DNA of 61,603 nt from TMP-24 sp964600685 (GCA_964600685.1 CAZRKU010000006.1:1-61603); one strand, 5' to 3'. Positions 9,041-18,019 are shown, counted from the first letter of the stretch. Numbers and translations: made by a program. Notes: generated by a model not told the origin, from the letters alone.

Positions 9041-10839
9041 CAGAACGACTGCCCGATGCCGATATAGACCTGCATTCCGTCCCCGGTGCTGCCCGAGGTC
9101 GGAAAGGCGACATCGAGACGGACCGGCCCGAACCCGGAATCATATCGCACCCCCAGGCCGGCACCCGTCTGCCACTCGCCGATACCGCCGAACCAGGCGC
9201 CGCCGCTGACATAACCAGCATCGACAAAGGCCACCGCTCCCAGGCGATCACTGACCGTCGCGCGCAGTTCACCGGCCAGGCCCGCAAAACTGCGGCCGCC
9301 TGTCTGGATCGTTCCGCCGCCCGGCAGGGGATAGGCCACCCCGAGTGATTGAAAGGGGTGACCGCGCACCGTGCCGCCACCCCCCGAATAGAAAAGATAG
9401 TCGGGCGGCGTATTGAGGAGCGAGGTGCCCAGCACCGTGCCCAGTTGCAGCCGGCCAGCCAGCACCACCCGGTCATCCATGCCAAAACGCCGATAGTAAC
9501 GCGCGTCAGCCTGCAGGCGGCTGCCCGAATCGGTGAAGCCGAGCCCCAGGAACGGCGTCGCTCCGACCTTCAGATAACTGCCCTCGGTCGGCTCAAGCGG
9601 ATCATCCCGCCGGTCCCGCTTAAGGGAAATCGGCAGGGACAGAGCCTGAAAATCCTGGCTGTAACCAGGAAAGTCGCGCGAACCGAAACTGTAGAAAAGA
9701 CCGGCTTCGGCCGTCAGGTCGTCCGTGATGACCCGTGTTGCGCCGATGCCGAACGTCAACGTCGCAAGTTCGACGTTCTGCACCTCGGCGCGGTCGTATG
9801 TGATTTCCGAAAACACCGAACTGTCGGTAAAGGGCGTCCCCGGCCGGTCGATCCGCGCGCCGAGTTCGTATTCGGCGAAATCGTCACCGCCTTCGATCCC
9901 TTTGATCAGCCCATCCAGGCGCAGTCTTTCACCGCCGCCGAACAGGTTGCGGTGAAGCCAGAACGCCGACAGATTGGCACCATCCGCGCTGGAAATTTCT
10001 GCGCCGAAGCCGAAGCGCCGAAGCGCCTCCTCCTCGACCGTCAGGTTTATGTCGAGCGATCCGTCGGGGTTTGGCCGCTCCGCCTCGCTGAGCACGACAG
10101 ATCGAAATATCCCGGTCTGACGCAGGCGCCGGGCCATCTTTTCCAAGGTTTCCGGGTTGAAGAGAGCGCCTTGCGGATAGCCGGCGATCTTGACGATCCG
10201 GTAGGTCTTCATGCGTTGCTGACCGTTCAGATTGAGCTGGCCGAACGTCAACCGCGGACCTGCCTCCAACAGAACCCAGGAAGTCACCCGCCCGGTTGCG
10301 TGATCGGCGGTGATGTCCTGGCCTGTCACAGCCGCCTTGGCATGACCAAGATCGCGCCATCCCTCGACTCCGGCGCGCGCTGCCGCGGAAATGGCTGTCG
10401 ACCGCGCCGTCTGACCGTCCCTGTAGGCCGGGGGAAGCGTCGTTCCCGGCGCATAGGGTTTCATCCGAGCCGCATCAAAGCGGAAGCGCCGTCCGGCCTC
10501 GATCCGGACGCGGATTTCCGCGATCCGTTCGGGCGGATCGGTTACGGGAATGTCCGCCGCTTCGCGACCGTCAATCAGAATGTGAATCGACGGCCCGTAG
10601 AATCCTTCGGCGTAGAGCGCGCCGAGAAAGCGGGCATAATCCGCGCGCGCCGCTGCGAAGACATCCTGAGGATTGGTGTTTCCGTCGCGCTCGGCCTCCG
10701 CCATCAGCGAGGCCGACAGAAGCGATCGTTTCAGCTTTCGGTCGACACCCGAAAAAGTGAATGACAGATCATCCAGGGCAAAGACCGGGGCTGCCAGTGG
10801 CAGCGCCAGGAACCCCGCAACCGCGAGGCGTGCCATCAT
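9040..10839 (-). CDS. tamA: Outer-membrane assembly protein TamA (BamA/TamA family)
   Basis: 599 residues from ATG 10839 (a second ATG follows at 10836); GGTGGGCGG precedes. A signal peptide (cleavage near VFA|LDD) is followed by POTRA-like domains over the first half and a 16-strand Omp85 barrel. Barrel motifs include GGGGTVRGHPFQSLG and the terminal aromatic residue (IGIGQSF) recognised for outer-membrane insertion. Partner of the coupled downstream tamB. An upstream ATG at 10869 gives an untypical basic extension and is not favoured. Confidence 0.92.
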   Translation of the reverse strand: MMARLAVAGFLALPLAAPVFALDDLSFTFSGVDRKLKRSLLSASLMAEAERDGNTNPQDVFAAARADYARFLGALYAEGFYGPSIHILIDGREAADIPVTDPPERIAEIRVRIEAGRRFRFDAARMKPYAPGTTLPPAYRDGQTARSTAISAAARAGVEGWRDLGHAKAAVTGQDITADHATGRVTSWVLLEAGPRLTFGQLNLNGQQRMKTYRIVKIAGYPQGALFNPETLEKMARRLRQTGIFRSVVLSEAERPNPDGSLDINLTVEEEALRRFGFGAEISSADGANLSAFWLHRNLFGGGERLRLDGLIKGIEGGDDFAEYELGARIDRPGTPFTDSSVFSEITYDRAEVQNVELATLTFGIGATRVITDDLTAEAGLFYSFGSRDFPGYSQDFQALSLPISLKRDRRDDPLEPTEGSYLKVGATPFLGLGFTDSGSRLQADARYYRRFGMDDRVVLAGRLQLGTVLGTSLLNTPPDYLFYSGGGGTVRGHPFQSLGVAYPLPGGGTIQTGGRSFAGLAGELRATVSDRLGAVAFVDAGYVSGGAWFGGIGEWQTGAGLGVRYDSGFGPVRLDVAFPTSGSTGDGMQVYIGIGQSF

Positions 10840-10964
10840 ACCGCCCACCCCTTTGCAACGTGGCACCACTCACCCCCCGACCAGCCTGACAAACTTCTTG
10901 CAGCAAAGCCGACCAATTTCCAGCAGCACGGCGACCCGGATGGCGACTTTCAGCCTGTGGGATC

Positions 10965-11522
10965 TCACGATCCTGACCGCGCCGCGCTTGCGGCGAAGAT
11001 CGCGCGGAAATGGTCGGCCAGATAGATCCGCAGCCAGGGCGTGAAACGGTCCTGGTTGCGGCCGACGGCGGCAATCAGATCGGGCAGCGAAACCCAGGCG
11101 AGATCCACCACTTCGGCCGGATCGGGATGGAGGGGAGAGTTCCGGTCGATTTCGGCGCGGAACACGTCGACCAACTCGTGTTCGATCATTCCCCCGCCAA
11201 CAGCGGCACGATATTCGACCTGGCCGACAAAGATGGGGCGCACGCGCGAAAGCCCAAGTTCCTGCTGCGGGCGGCGCACGGCACAGTCCGCGGCCATCTC
11301 TCCCCAGTGCGGGTGGGTGCAGCAGGCATTCGCCCAAAGCCCCGGCGTGTGATACTTGCCCAGGGCCCGCCGCTGGATCAGCGTCATCGGCCCGGCGGTC
11401 AGAAAAACCGATACGGCCTTGTGCCGCTGTCCCAGCCGATGCACCGCAATCTTGTCGGCGGGTTGAAGCGACCCGTTCACCCAGGCGGGGATCAGGTCGC
11501 CGGCATTGTCCGGGCCAGACAT
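10965..11522 (-). CDS. idi: Isopentenyl-diphosphate delta-isomerase type I
   Basis: 185-residue Nudix-fold enzyme interconverting isopentenyl and dimethylallyl diphosphate. The active-site segment LWANACCTHPHWGE aligns with the E. coli cysteine motif TNSVCGHP, placing the catalytic Cys at residue 68. The catalytic glutamates fall in IEHEL (E114, E116). Starts ATG 11522, 7 bases after the secB stop. It is 125 bases ahead of tamA on the same strand, so it may share transcripts with both. No carotenoid or bacteriochlorophyll gene is visible in the window. Confidence 0.9.
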   Translation of the reverse strand: MSGPDNAGDLIPAWVNGSLQPADKIAVHRLGQRHKAVSVFLTAGPMTLIQRRALGKYHTPGLWANACCTHPHWGEMAADCAVRRPQQELGLSRVRPIFVGQVEYRAAVGGGMIEHELVDVFRAEIDRNSPLHPDPAEVVDLAWVSLPDLIAAVGRNQDRFTPWLRIYLADHFRAIFAASAARSGS

Positions 11523-11529
11523 GCGCCTG

Positions 11530-12036
11530 TCAGGAAACCGTCTGCGGCGCGGCAGCCTGCGCGGCGGCGCGGCGCTGGGCTTCCTGGCGGTAAAGCGCCA
11601 CGAAGTCGATCGTGTCGAGGTTCAGGGGCGGGAAACCGCCATCGCGGGTCACGTCGGACACGATGCGGCGAAGGAACGGGAACAGAAGCCGCGGGCATTC
11701 GATCATCAGGAAGGGATGAAGCTGGTCTTCCGGCACGCCTTCGACATGGAAGATGCCGCCATATTCCAGCTCCAGGATGAAAAGCGGCGCCTTGTCGACG
11801 CTGTTGACCGAGGTGGCCTTGAGCTTGGTGATCACCTCATACTGATGGGCCGCGCCGCGCGCGCGCCCGTCGAGGCTGACCTGAACCTGAAACTCCGGCT
11901 GCACGTCGGAACTGGTCAAACCCTTTTGCGCGACCGCATTTTCGAAGGACAGGTCACGGATGAACTGCCCCAATACCTGCATCTTCAACTGGGGCGCTGC
12001 GGCCTGCGGCGCTGCCCCGTTTCCATTTTCGGCCAT
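11530..12036 (-). CDS. secB: Protein-export chaperone SecB
   Basis: 168 residues from ATG 12036, preceded by GGAG at good spacing; a TTG four codons upstream is less likely. SecB holds preproteins unfolded for SecA. The core LKMQVLGQFIRDLSFENA, the region FILELEYGGIFHVEG and ECPRLLFPFLRRIVSDVTRDGGFPP (split here by gaps) are diagnostic. A low-complexity Ala/Gln-rich N-terminus and C-terminus are usual in Rhodobacterales. Followed closely by idi. Confidence 0.95.
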   Translation of the reverse strand: MAENGNGAAPQAAAPQLKMQVLGQFIRDLSFENAVAQKGLTSSDVQPEFQVQVSLDGRARGAAHQYEVITKLKATSVNSVDKAPLFILELEYGGIFHVEGVPEDQLHPFLMIECPRLLFPFLRRIVSDVTRDGGFPPLNLDTIDFVALYRQEAQRRAAAQAAAPQTVS

Positions 12037-12066
12037 GTCACTCTCCAAGAAGCCCTTTTGTCTGCC

Positions 12067-12095
12067 GCTCTAGCAGCTTGGCACCGCTGCCTCAA
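12067..12095 (-). promoter_or_regulatory. Possible sigma-70 promoter of secB
   Basis: Minus strand TTGAGG (12095-12090), 17-base spacer, TAGAGC (12072-12067), 31 bases before the secB start. The -35 overlaps the fxsA stop. Sequence match only. Confidence 0.35.
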
Positions 12096-12577
12096 TGCCG
12101 CGTCCAGCCGGAAGGGCCGATGGTATCACGACGGGGCGGTATTTCGCTGTAGTCGCCGTCGATGATGTCATCGCCTGCGGGCCTGGCGGGCCTATCCGTC
12201 CCCTGCGCTGGGCCGAACCCGGCGGCCGAGACAGAAAAGCGTGACGAAAGATAGGCGATCACCAGGCTGCGCACCTGGCGAATCAGCAGCGCAAGACCCA
12301 GAAGATCGGTGAAAAATCCCGGCGTCAGCATCAGGAGACCCGCGAACATGATCAGCCCGGCATGGGCCATCGGCTCGGACGGATTGCGCATGTCGCGGAA
12401 GGACCGCTGCACATCGGCCATCGCCATCAGGCCCTGCGTCCGCAAAAGCCATGAGCCGAGGAAGGCCATCGCGACCACCAGGCCAAGCGTCGGCCAAAGT
12501 CCGATCCAGCCGCCGACCTGGATGAAAAGCGCGATCTCGATGATCGGCACCAGAATGAACAGGGCGATCAGCCACAT
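12092..12577 (-). CDS. fxsA: FxsA family cytoplasmic membrane protein
   Basis: 161 residues from ATG 12577 with GGAG upstream. The N-terminal membrane part starts MWLIALFILVPIIEIALFIQVGGWIG and includes a second hydrophobic stretch (LGLVVAMAFLGSWLLRTQG) and LTPGFFTDLLGLALL, the FxsA signature. The C-terminus is polar. E. coli FxsA suppresses F-exclusion of phage T7; its normal role is unclear. Here it lies upstream of secB and is divergent from the Tim44-like gene. Confidence 0.9.
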   Translation of the reverse strand: MWLIALFILVPIIEIALFIQVGGWIGLWPTLGLVVAMAFLGSWLLRTQGLMAMADVQRSFRDMRNPSEPMAHAGLIMFAGLLMLTPGFFTDLLGLALLIRQVRSLVIAYLSSRFSVSAAGFGPAQGTDRPARPAGDDIIDGDYSEIPPRRDTIGPSGWTRH

Positions 12578-12625
12578 GTCTCGAACTCCGAATTGCAGGG
12601 CGTGGACTTGCCAGAACCCGTCACA

Positions 12626-12654
12626 TACATAAGTGAGGGCAGGGCAACTACCAA
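12626..12654 (-). promoter_or_regulatory. Possible sigma-70 promoter of fxsA
   Basis: Minus strand TTGGTA (12654-12649), 17-base spacer, TATGTA (12631-12626), 48 bases before the fxsA start. No equally good promoter was found for the divergent plus-strand gene in the 103-base gap. Confidence 0.4.
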
Positions 12655-12680
12655 TCCCCGGCCATGAATAGGACAAGTGC

Positions 12681-13343
12681 ATGAACAACTCTCTCATTCA
12701 GCTTCTGGTTCTGGCCGGCGTGGCAATTTTCCTGATCCTGAAGCTTCGGTCCGTGCTGGGCACCCGCGACGGGTTTGAAAAGTCGGATGATCCCAAGCCC
12801 TTGCCGGGCAGCACCCAGAATCGCCGCGGCTTCGAAGTGATCGAGGGTGGACCGGACCGCGACATCACCGACCACGCCAGCGAAGGCAGCGACGCGGCGC
12901 GGGCGCTGGCCGCGATGAAGCTGGTCGAGCCGTCCTTCAACGTATCGGGTTTTCTTCAGGGCGCACGAGGCGCCTATGAGATGATCCTGTCGGCCTTCGC
13001 CAAGGGTGAACTTGACCGCATCCGTCCGTTCCTGTCGCCTGAGGTGGCCGACAGTTTTGCGGGCGTCATCGCCGACCGCAAGCAGCGCGGCCTAATCCTG
13101 ACAAGCGAGCTTCTGGGGATTCGCGAACTGGCGTTGCAAGGCGCGGAATTCAACCGCGCCACCAACGAGGCCGAAATCTCCGTCCGCTTTGTGGGCGAGG
13201 TGATCTCCGCGACCCGCGATACAGCGGGCGAGGTTGTGGAGGGCGACCCCAAACATGCCCGCAAGCAGAAGGACATCTGGACCTTCGCGCGCACCATGGG
13301 GGCCAATGACCCGAACTGGCAGTTGGTCGCCACCGGCGAATGA
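12681..13343 (+). CDS. Tim44-like domain protein (TimA type)
   Basis: 220 residues. One N-terminal membrane anchor (LIQLLVLAGVAIFLILKL) is followed by a charged linker and a Tim44-like domain from about residue 75 (GAYEMILSAFAKGELDRIRPFLSPEV). These are bacterial relatives of the mitochondrial import-motor subunit Tim44, anchored in the inner membrane; their bacterial role is little known. Its TGA overlaps the mltA ATG, so translation is coupled. The secB/fxsA-tim44-mltA-smr neighbourhood is conserved in Rhodobacterales. Confidence 0.88.
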   Translation: MNNSLIQLLVLAGVAIFLILKLRSVLGTRDGFEKSDDPKPLPGSTQNRRGFEVIEGGPDRDITDHASEGSDAARALAAMKLVEPSFNVSGFLQGARGAYEMILSAFAKGELDRIRPFLSPEVADSFAGVIADRKQRGLILTSELLGIRELALQGAEFNRATNEAEISVRFVGEVISATRDTAGEVVEGDPKHARKQKDIWTFARTMGANDPNWQLVATGE

Positions 13344-14242
13344 CCGACGATCTGGCTCCCTCGGGCCTTCCGGGCTGGGATGCAGACGATCACGGTGCGG
13401 CGCTGGTCGCCTATGCCCTGACCGCCGATCTTTTGCCGCCCGACTGGCCACGGCCAGTTGGGTCACGGACCGCGCGCCAGTTCTTTGAAGATTCGTTCAT
13501 CGCAAAGTCGGCGGGGCAGGACGCGCTCCTGACCGGCTACTACGAGCCGGAGCTGCTCGGCTCCCTGGTGCGGACGACCCGGTTTTCCCACCCGATATTT
13601 GGCGCGCCGGCCGATCTGCCCCACGACCGGCCCTGGTTCGACCGGCGTGAGATCGAGGCCGGCAATCTTCTTGACGGATACGAGCTTGTCTGGCTGGAAG
13701 GCCCGCTCGAAGTCTTTCTGGCGCAGGTTCAGGGGTCGCTCAGAGTGCGCCTGCCCGATGGGCGCGGGCTGCGCTTTGGCTTCGCGGGCAAGAATGGTCA
13801 CCCCTATAATTCCATCGGCAAGGAGCTGATCCGGCGTGGGGCGCTTGATGAAACCAACGCCTCGGTCGCGGCAATCCGGGCCTGGGCGGCCCGGCACCCC
13901 GATGATGTGCCCGGCCTTCTGCTGGTGAACCGCTCCTTCGTCTTTTTCCGCCCGCTCGATCTGCCGCCGGACAGCGGACCGCTGGGCACGCTGCAACGCC
14001 CCGTGACCCCGTTGCGCAGTCTGGCCGTCGACCCCGACCATGTTCCGCTGGGCGCGCCGGTCTGGGTGGCGTGGGACGGCCACGCCCGGCTGGTGATCGC
14101 GCAGGACACCGGAAGCGCCATCAAGGGACCGGCGCGGGGCGACGTTTTCTTCGGCACTGGCATGGCTGCGGGTGAGCGGGCGGGCGCGCTGAAAACCTTC
14201 GGACGCATGACCATCCTTCTGCCGAAAGGCCGTGCCGCATGA
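13340..14242 (+). CDS. mltA: Membrane-bound lytic murein transglycosylase A
   Basis: 300 residues. Cleaves the MurNAc-GlcNAc bond of peptidoglycan to give 1,6-anhydroMurNAc ends. Seen: the MltA domain with LTGYYEPELLGS, VQGSLRVRLPDG and GKNGHPYNSIGKELI, then a C-terminal 3D domain (IAQDTGSAIKGPARGDVFFG) with its conserved aspartates. The N-terminus has no clear signal peptide or lipobox from ATG 13340, unlike E. coli MltA, so export is unexplained unless another start is used. Coupled by 4-base overlaps to the genes on both sides. Confidence 0.9.
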   Translation: MTDDLAPSGLPGWDADDHGAALVAYALTADLLPPDWPRPVGSRTARQFFEDSFIAKSAGQDALLTGYYEPELLGSLVRTTRFSHPIFGAPADLPHDRPWFDRREIEAGNLLDGYELVWLEGPLEVFLAQVQGSLRVRLPDGRGLRFGFAGKNGHPYNSIGKELIRRGALDETNASVAAIRAWAARHPDDVPGLLLVNRSFVFFRPLDLPPDSGPLGTLQRPVTPLRSLAVDPDHVPLGAPVWVAWDGHARLVIAQDTGSAIKGPARGDVFFGTGMAAGERAGALKTFGRMTILLPKGRAA

Positions 14243-14829
14243 CCCGCCGCCCCCGCAATCTGCATCCCGAAGAGCGCGAGCTTTGGCAGAAGATCGTCTC
14301 CTCCGCCCGCGCGCTGCACCCCGACAGGCCGGAGCGGGTCGAGTTGCGCGAACTGACGCTCGCCCCGCCGCCCAAAAGGGCAATGAGTCTTTCGCAAGCC
14401 TTTCGCGTGGGCGAAAGGGTCCGGCCGAAGCCACTGGGACATGATCTCGCGCTGACGCCGAAGGACCATCTGGCCGCCCGGCCCCTGCTCATGGACCGCA
14501 AGACCTTCGACCGCATGACCCGCGGCAAACTGGCCCCCGAGAAGCGCATCGATCTGCATGGCATGACCATCGCCGAAGCCCATCGCGAACTGATCCGCTT
14601 TGTGCTGAATGCGCATGCCGACGGGCTGCGGCTGGTTCTGGTGATCACCGGCAAGGGCAAGCGCCGGGATGACCAGGGGCCGATTCCGCAACGGATGGGC
14701 GCGCTGCGCCACCAGGTGCCGCACTGGCTTGCCCTGCCACCCCTCGGACCGGCGGTTCAGCAGGTGACGACCGCCAGCCTGAAACATGGCGGAGATGGAG
14801 CCTACTACGTCTATCTGCGGCGGCGGTGA
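14239..14829 (+). CDS. Smr domain protein
   Basis: 196 residues starting in the ATGA overlap with mltA. The N-terminal 95 residues are basic and probably flexible. The C-terminal Smr domain has the DLHGMT motif at 105-110 and ITGKGKR near 136-142, the two signatures of Smr nucleases related to MutS2 C-termini. Expected to act on nucleic acid; recent work on Smr proteins points to collided ribosome or mRNA cleavage as well as DNA nicking. Which applies here is not known. Confidence 0.88.
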   Translation: MTRRPRNLHPEERELWQKIVSSARALHPDRPERVELRELTLAPPPKRAMSLSQAFRVGERVRPKPLGHDLALTPKDHLAARPLLMDRKTFDRMTRGKLAPEKRIDLHGMTIAEAHRELIRFVLNAHADGLRLVLVITGKGKRRDDQGPIPQRMGALRHQVPHWLALPPLGPAVQQVTTASLKHGGDGAYYVYLRRR

Positions 14830-14864
14830 GCGGCCGGGGCGCTGTGCGGGACGGTTGGCGGGAA

Positions 14865-14893
14865 TTGGCGCGACCCCGCCGGCATGCTATCCT
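14865..14893 (+). promoter_or_regulatory. Possible sigma-70 promoter of the small secreted protein gene
   Basis: TTGGCG (14865-14870), 17-base spacer, TATCCT (14888-14893), about 60 bases before the ATG at 14953. The match suggests this gene is transcribed separately from tim44-mltA-smr. Confidence 0.4.
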
Positions 14894-14952
14894 CGCCGGG
14901 CCGCCGTTTCCAGGGCGACATCGGGCGCCCGCGGCGGCAGGGGGGCGCATTC

Positions 14953-15531
14953 ATGAAGATTTCCACAGCGTTGGCGGCTGCCGTGTCGGTGCTTTGGGCG
15001 GCAGGGCCGGCTTTTGCCGAGCAGGATATGCTGGCGGCCGTGCGAGAGGCGACCGTCAAATACAAGGATGTCAATGCCGCGCTTGCGGACGGTTACGTTC
15101 CCCACGAGGGCGGCTGCATTTCGGCGGCCGCCGAGGGTCTGCCGGCTGAGCTGGGCGCGATGGGCATCCACTATCTCAACCCCGCGTTCCTCGGCGTGAC
15201 GGCGACCCAGCCGCGGGTGACGGGCGCGGGGCTGAACACCGATTTCAGCAAACCTTCCATCCTGCTCTACGAGCCGCAGGCGGACGGCTCGCTCGTTCTG
15301 GCCGGCGTCGAGAACCTGGTATTCGTCAAGGCCTGGGAAGCGGCGGGCAACGGCGCGCGCCCGATGTTCGGGAACCAGGAATGGGAATTGATGGCCGACG
15401 ACGGCGCGACCGCCGGCGACGAGGCGCACGGCTTCGAGCCGCACTATGACCTGCATGTGTGGACCGAGCGCGCCAATCCCGCCGGCCCGTTCGTGGGATT
15501 CAATCCGGCGGTGACCTGCCCGCAAGGCTGA
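14953..15531 (+). CDS. Small secreted protein of unknown function
   Basis: 192 residues; ATG 14953 has an AGGGGGG ribosome site. Residues 1-22 form a clear Sec signal peptide (cleavage at AFA|EQ). The mature protein has only two cysteines, in HEGGCIS and in VTCPQG at the very end, so a disulfide across the domain is likely. The C-terminal run DLHVWTERANPAGPFVGFNP resembles a motif I have seen in uncharacterised secreted proteins of other bacteria, but I cannot name the family. His, Trp and Asp residues clustered there could bind a ligand or metal. Confidence 0.75.
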   Translation: MKISTALAAAVSVLWAAGPAFAEQDMLAAVREATVKYKDVNAALADGYVPHEGGCISAAAEGLPAELGAMGIHYLNPAFLGVTATQPRVTGAGLNTDFSKPSILLYEPQADGSLVLAGVENLVFVKAWEAAGNGARPMFGNQEWELMADDGATAGDEAHGFEPHYDLHVWTERANPAGPFVGFNPAVTCPQG

Positions 15532-15622
15532 AGCCGGGCGCCGGCCTGTCCAGGGGCGTGCCCCTCGTCGGCCAAGGGCGACGGGCACCGTGCTGCGTCT
15601 GGGCCGACGGGAAGGCCCGCGC
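15532..15622. other. GC-rich structured gap between convergent genes
   Basis: 91 bases containing several overlapping inverted repeats, for example GTCGGCC at 15567-15573 with GGCCGAC at 15602-15608 and GGGGC/GCCCC around 15553-15564. It could end transcription from both the secreted-protein gene and hslU, but there is no T-run, so an intrinsic terminator is not shown. Confidence 0.3.
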
Positions 15623-16927
15623 TCAGAGAACGTAGCGGCTCAGGTCGGTCGAACGTGACAGATCACCAAGATTGCGCTCGACGAAGGCCGCGTCAACCGA
15701 AACCGCCTGCCCGGACCGATCGGGTGCGGCGAAGGACAGTTCCTCGAACACCCGTTCCATCACGGTGTAAAGCCGCCGCGCCCCGATATTCTCGACGCTT
15801 TGGTTCACTTCGGCGGCGATATGGGCCAGCGCCGCGATCCCGTCCTGGGTAAAGGTGACGGTAACCTCCTCGGTGGCCATCAATGCCGAATACTGGCGCG
15901 TCAGGGCATTCTCCGTCTCGGTCAGGATACGGACGAAATCCCCCTCGGTCAGCGGCTTCAACTCCACCCGGATCGGCAGACGGCCCTGAAGCTCCGGCAA
16001 TAGATCCGATGGTTTGGCGATATGGAACGCGCCCGAAGCGATGAAGAGGATATGGTCGGTTTTGACCGGCCCGTATTTGGTGCTGACCGTCGTCCCCTCG
16101 ATCAGCGGCAGCAGGTCGCGCTGCACGCCTTCGCGGCTCACATCGGCGCCGCGCGCCTCGGTGCGGGCACAGACCTTGTCGATTTCGTCGATGAAAACGA
16201 TGCCATTTTCCTGCACCGCCTCCAATGCGGCGGCCTTGACCGCCTCGTCATCCAGAAGCTTGTCGGCTTCCTCGGAAATCAGCGCCTCGTAGCTTTCGGC
16301 GACGGTCATCTTCTTGCGGATCTTCCGACCACCGAAAGCCTTGCCGAAAATGTCGCCCAGATTCATCATGCCCATGCCGCCCGGCTGGCCCGGAAGCTCG
16401 AACGCGGGCATGGGGCTGGACGTATCCGCCACCTCAAGCTCGATCACCGTCGCATCCAGCTCGCCCTTCTTCAGTTTCGTGCGGAACATCTCGCGCGTGG
16501 CCTCGCGCGCGTCGGTGCCGGCTATGGCTTCGACCACCCGTTCCTCGGCGGCCTTGTGGGCGCGGGCCTTGACCTCCTCGCGCATCCGGGTGCGGGTTTC
16601 CGCCATGGCGGCATCGGCCAGATCGCGGATGATCTGGTCGACATCGCGCCCGACATAACCCACTTCGGTGAATTTCGTCGCCTCGACCTTGAGAAAGGGC
16701 GCACGCGCCAGTTTCGCGAGCCGGCGGGAGATTTCGGTCTTGCCGACGCCCGTTGGCCCGATCATCAGGATATTCTTCGGATAGACCTCTTCGCGCAGAT
16801 CATCGGGCAATTGCCGACGCCGCCAGCGGTTGCGCAGCGCCACCGCGACGGCACGCTTGGCGTCATTCTGGCCGATGATGAAACGGTCCAGTTCGGAGAC
16901 GATTTCGCGAGGGGTAAGGTCGGTCAT
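15623..16927 (-). CDS. hslU: ATP-dependent protease ATPase subunit HslU
   Basis: 434 residues, an AAA+ unfoldase feeding HslV. Seen: N-terminal IIGQNDAKRAVAVALRNRWRR, Walker A GPTGVGKT, the pore and inserted I-domain (about residues 110-240), Walker B FIDEIDKV, and a sensor region. The C-terminus ends SRYVL, the tail that docks into HslV pockets. It is the last gene of hslV-membrane protein-hslU, starting 3 bases after the membrane-protein stop. Confidence 0.96.
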   Translation of the reverse strand: MTDLTPREIVSELDRFIIGQNDAKRAVAVALRNRWRRRQLPDDLREEVYPKNILMIGPTGVGKTEISRRLAKLARAPFLKVEATKFTEVGYVGRDVDQIIRDLADAAMAETRTRMREEVKARAHKAAEERVVEAIAGTDAREATREMFRTKLKKGELDATVIELEVADTSSPMPAFELPGQPGGMGMMNLGDIFGKAFGGRKIRKKMTVAESYEALISEEADKLLDDEAVKAAALEAVQENGIVFIDEIDKVCARTEARGADVSREGVQRDLLPLIEGTTVSTKYGPVKTDHILFIASGAFHIAKPSDLLPELQGRLPIRVELKPLTEGDFVRILTETENALTRQYSALMATEEVTVTFTQDGIAALAHIAAEVNQSVENIGARRLYTVMERVFEELSFAAPDRSGQAVSVDAAFVERNLGDLSRSTDLSRYVL

Positions 16928-16930
16928 GGA

Positions 16931-18019
16931 TCAACTGGCATATGGGGGCAGGCTGGCCTTGCCCGGAAAATTCGGAAGGGCGCGCATCAGGCGCCCGCGG
17001 AGCGGCACCCACCAGGTGCCAAGCGCGGTGATGAAGAAGCCGAGGATCAGAAGGATGGTCGCCCAGTGGCCGATGCCGCCCTCCGCCCCGCCGCGCACGA
17101 CCCAGGAAATCACCAGCCCGACATAGACGATGCCGGCGGTCAGGAAGGACCGCCGGTCGATCACCAGCGCCAACCCGGCGATGACGGCCAGCGCCAACGC
17201 GGTCGCGGTCATGCCGACACTGCCGCCCATGTTGAACAGGGTCATCGCGACGGTGTTCACCAGCGCCGGCGCGGCCAGCATATGCAGCCAGAAGGCGGTG
17301 GCGGCGTGGCGGCCCAGGCGATGGGGGTCTTTCGTGTCGAACCACATGCCGGCAACAAAGGTGATGATCCCGAAGATCAGCGTGGCCAAGGCGAAACGCG
17401 GGCTGTTGCGCAGATCGAAGACACCGCCCGCGAAGCCATTGGTGAAGTCGCTGATCGCCTCAAGCGAGGCGGTCAGCCCATAGATTGCCTGGAGGCCGAA
17501 AAGGCCGAGGATGAACATGCTGAATGGCAGGCGAAAGTGCCGATACCAGAGGCCCATCGCGCCCATGGCGATCAGCGCGGCCGCCACGAAGCTGCTGCGC
17601 TCCGGCAGACTGCCCTGCGCCAGAAGCGTCAGCGCCGACAGATGCACCCCGGCCCCGTAAGCCCCTGCCAACACCATCGACGGCAGGTTCATCCGCCGCT
17701 CCAGCGTGAAATAGGTGGCCCACCACCAGGCAATCGCGGCGCAGATCGCCGGCAGCACGACCAGGATCAGCGGTCCGCCGAACCAGCCCAGAAGCAGCGC
17801 GATGCCGGTCAGAAGGATGATCAGGCCAACAGAGACGAAAATCTCCGAGAACCCCTTGAAGAACTCGAACGGCTCGTCTTCCTCCGGAAGGGCGGCGCGG
17901 CGACCGGCGCGGTCGTGCGCCAGCGCCGACAGGCTGGCGGCCTGGGCTTCACTCAGGACGCCGGCCTGAACGGCGGCGCGCAGATCGTCGGCACCGATCA
18001 CTTTCAACGCGTCACCCAC
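16931..18019 (-). CDS. Polytopic membrane protein of unknown function within hslVU
   Basis: 362 residues from GTG 18019, overlapping the hslV stop by 8 bases, with GGTGGAG seven bases upstream. A soluble N-terminus of about 55 residues includes GADDLRAAVQAGVLSEAQAASL, reminiscent of the short cytoplasmic lead of DUF2157-like proteins. About ten hydrophobic helices follow, ending in a basic tail. No catalytic motif was recognised. Placement between hslV and hslU suggests co-expression under heat shock; whether it works with the protease or is only carried in the operon is unknown. Confidence 0.75.
   Translation of the reverse strand: MGDALKVIGADDLRAAVQAGVLSEAQAASLSALAHDRAGRRAALPEEDEPFEFFKGFSEIFVSVGLIILLTGIALLLGWFGGPLILVVLPAICAAIAWWWATYFTLERRMNLPSMVLAGAYGAGVHLSALTLLAQGSLPERSSFVAAALIAMGAMGLWYRHFRLPFSMFILGLFGLQAIYGLTASLEAISDFTNGFAGGVFDLRNSPRFALATLIFGIITFVAGMWFDTKDPHRLGRHAATAFWLHMLAAPALVNTVAMTLFNMGGSVGMTATALALAVIAGLALVIDRRSFLTAGIVYVGLVISWVVRGGAEGGIGHWATILLILGFFITALGTWWVPLRGRLMRALPNFPGKASLPPYAS

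Noticed and set aside
9349..10764. 471-codon plus-strand frame opposite tamA
   Set aside because: Shadow of the Omp85 barrel gene; no ribosome site or domain.
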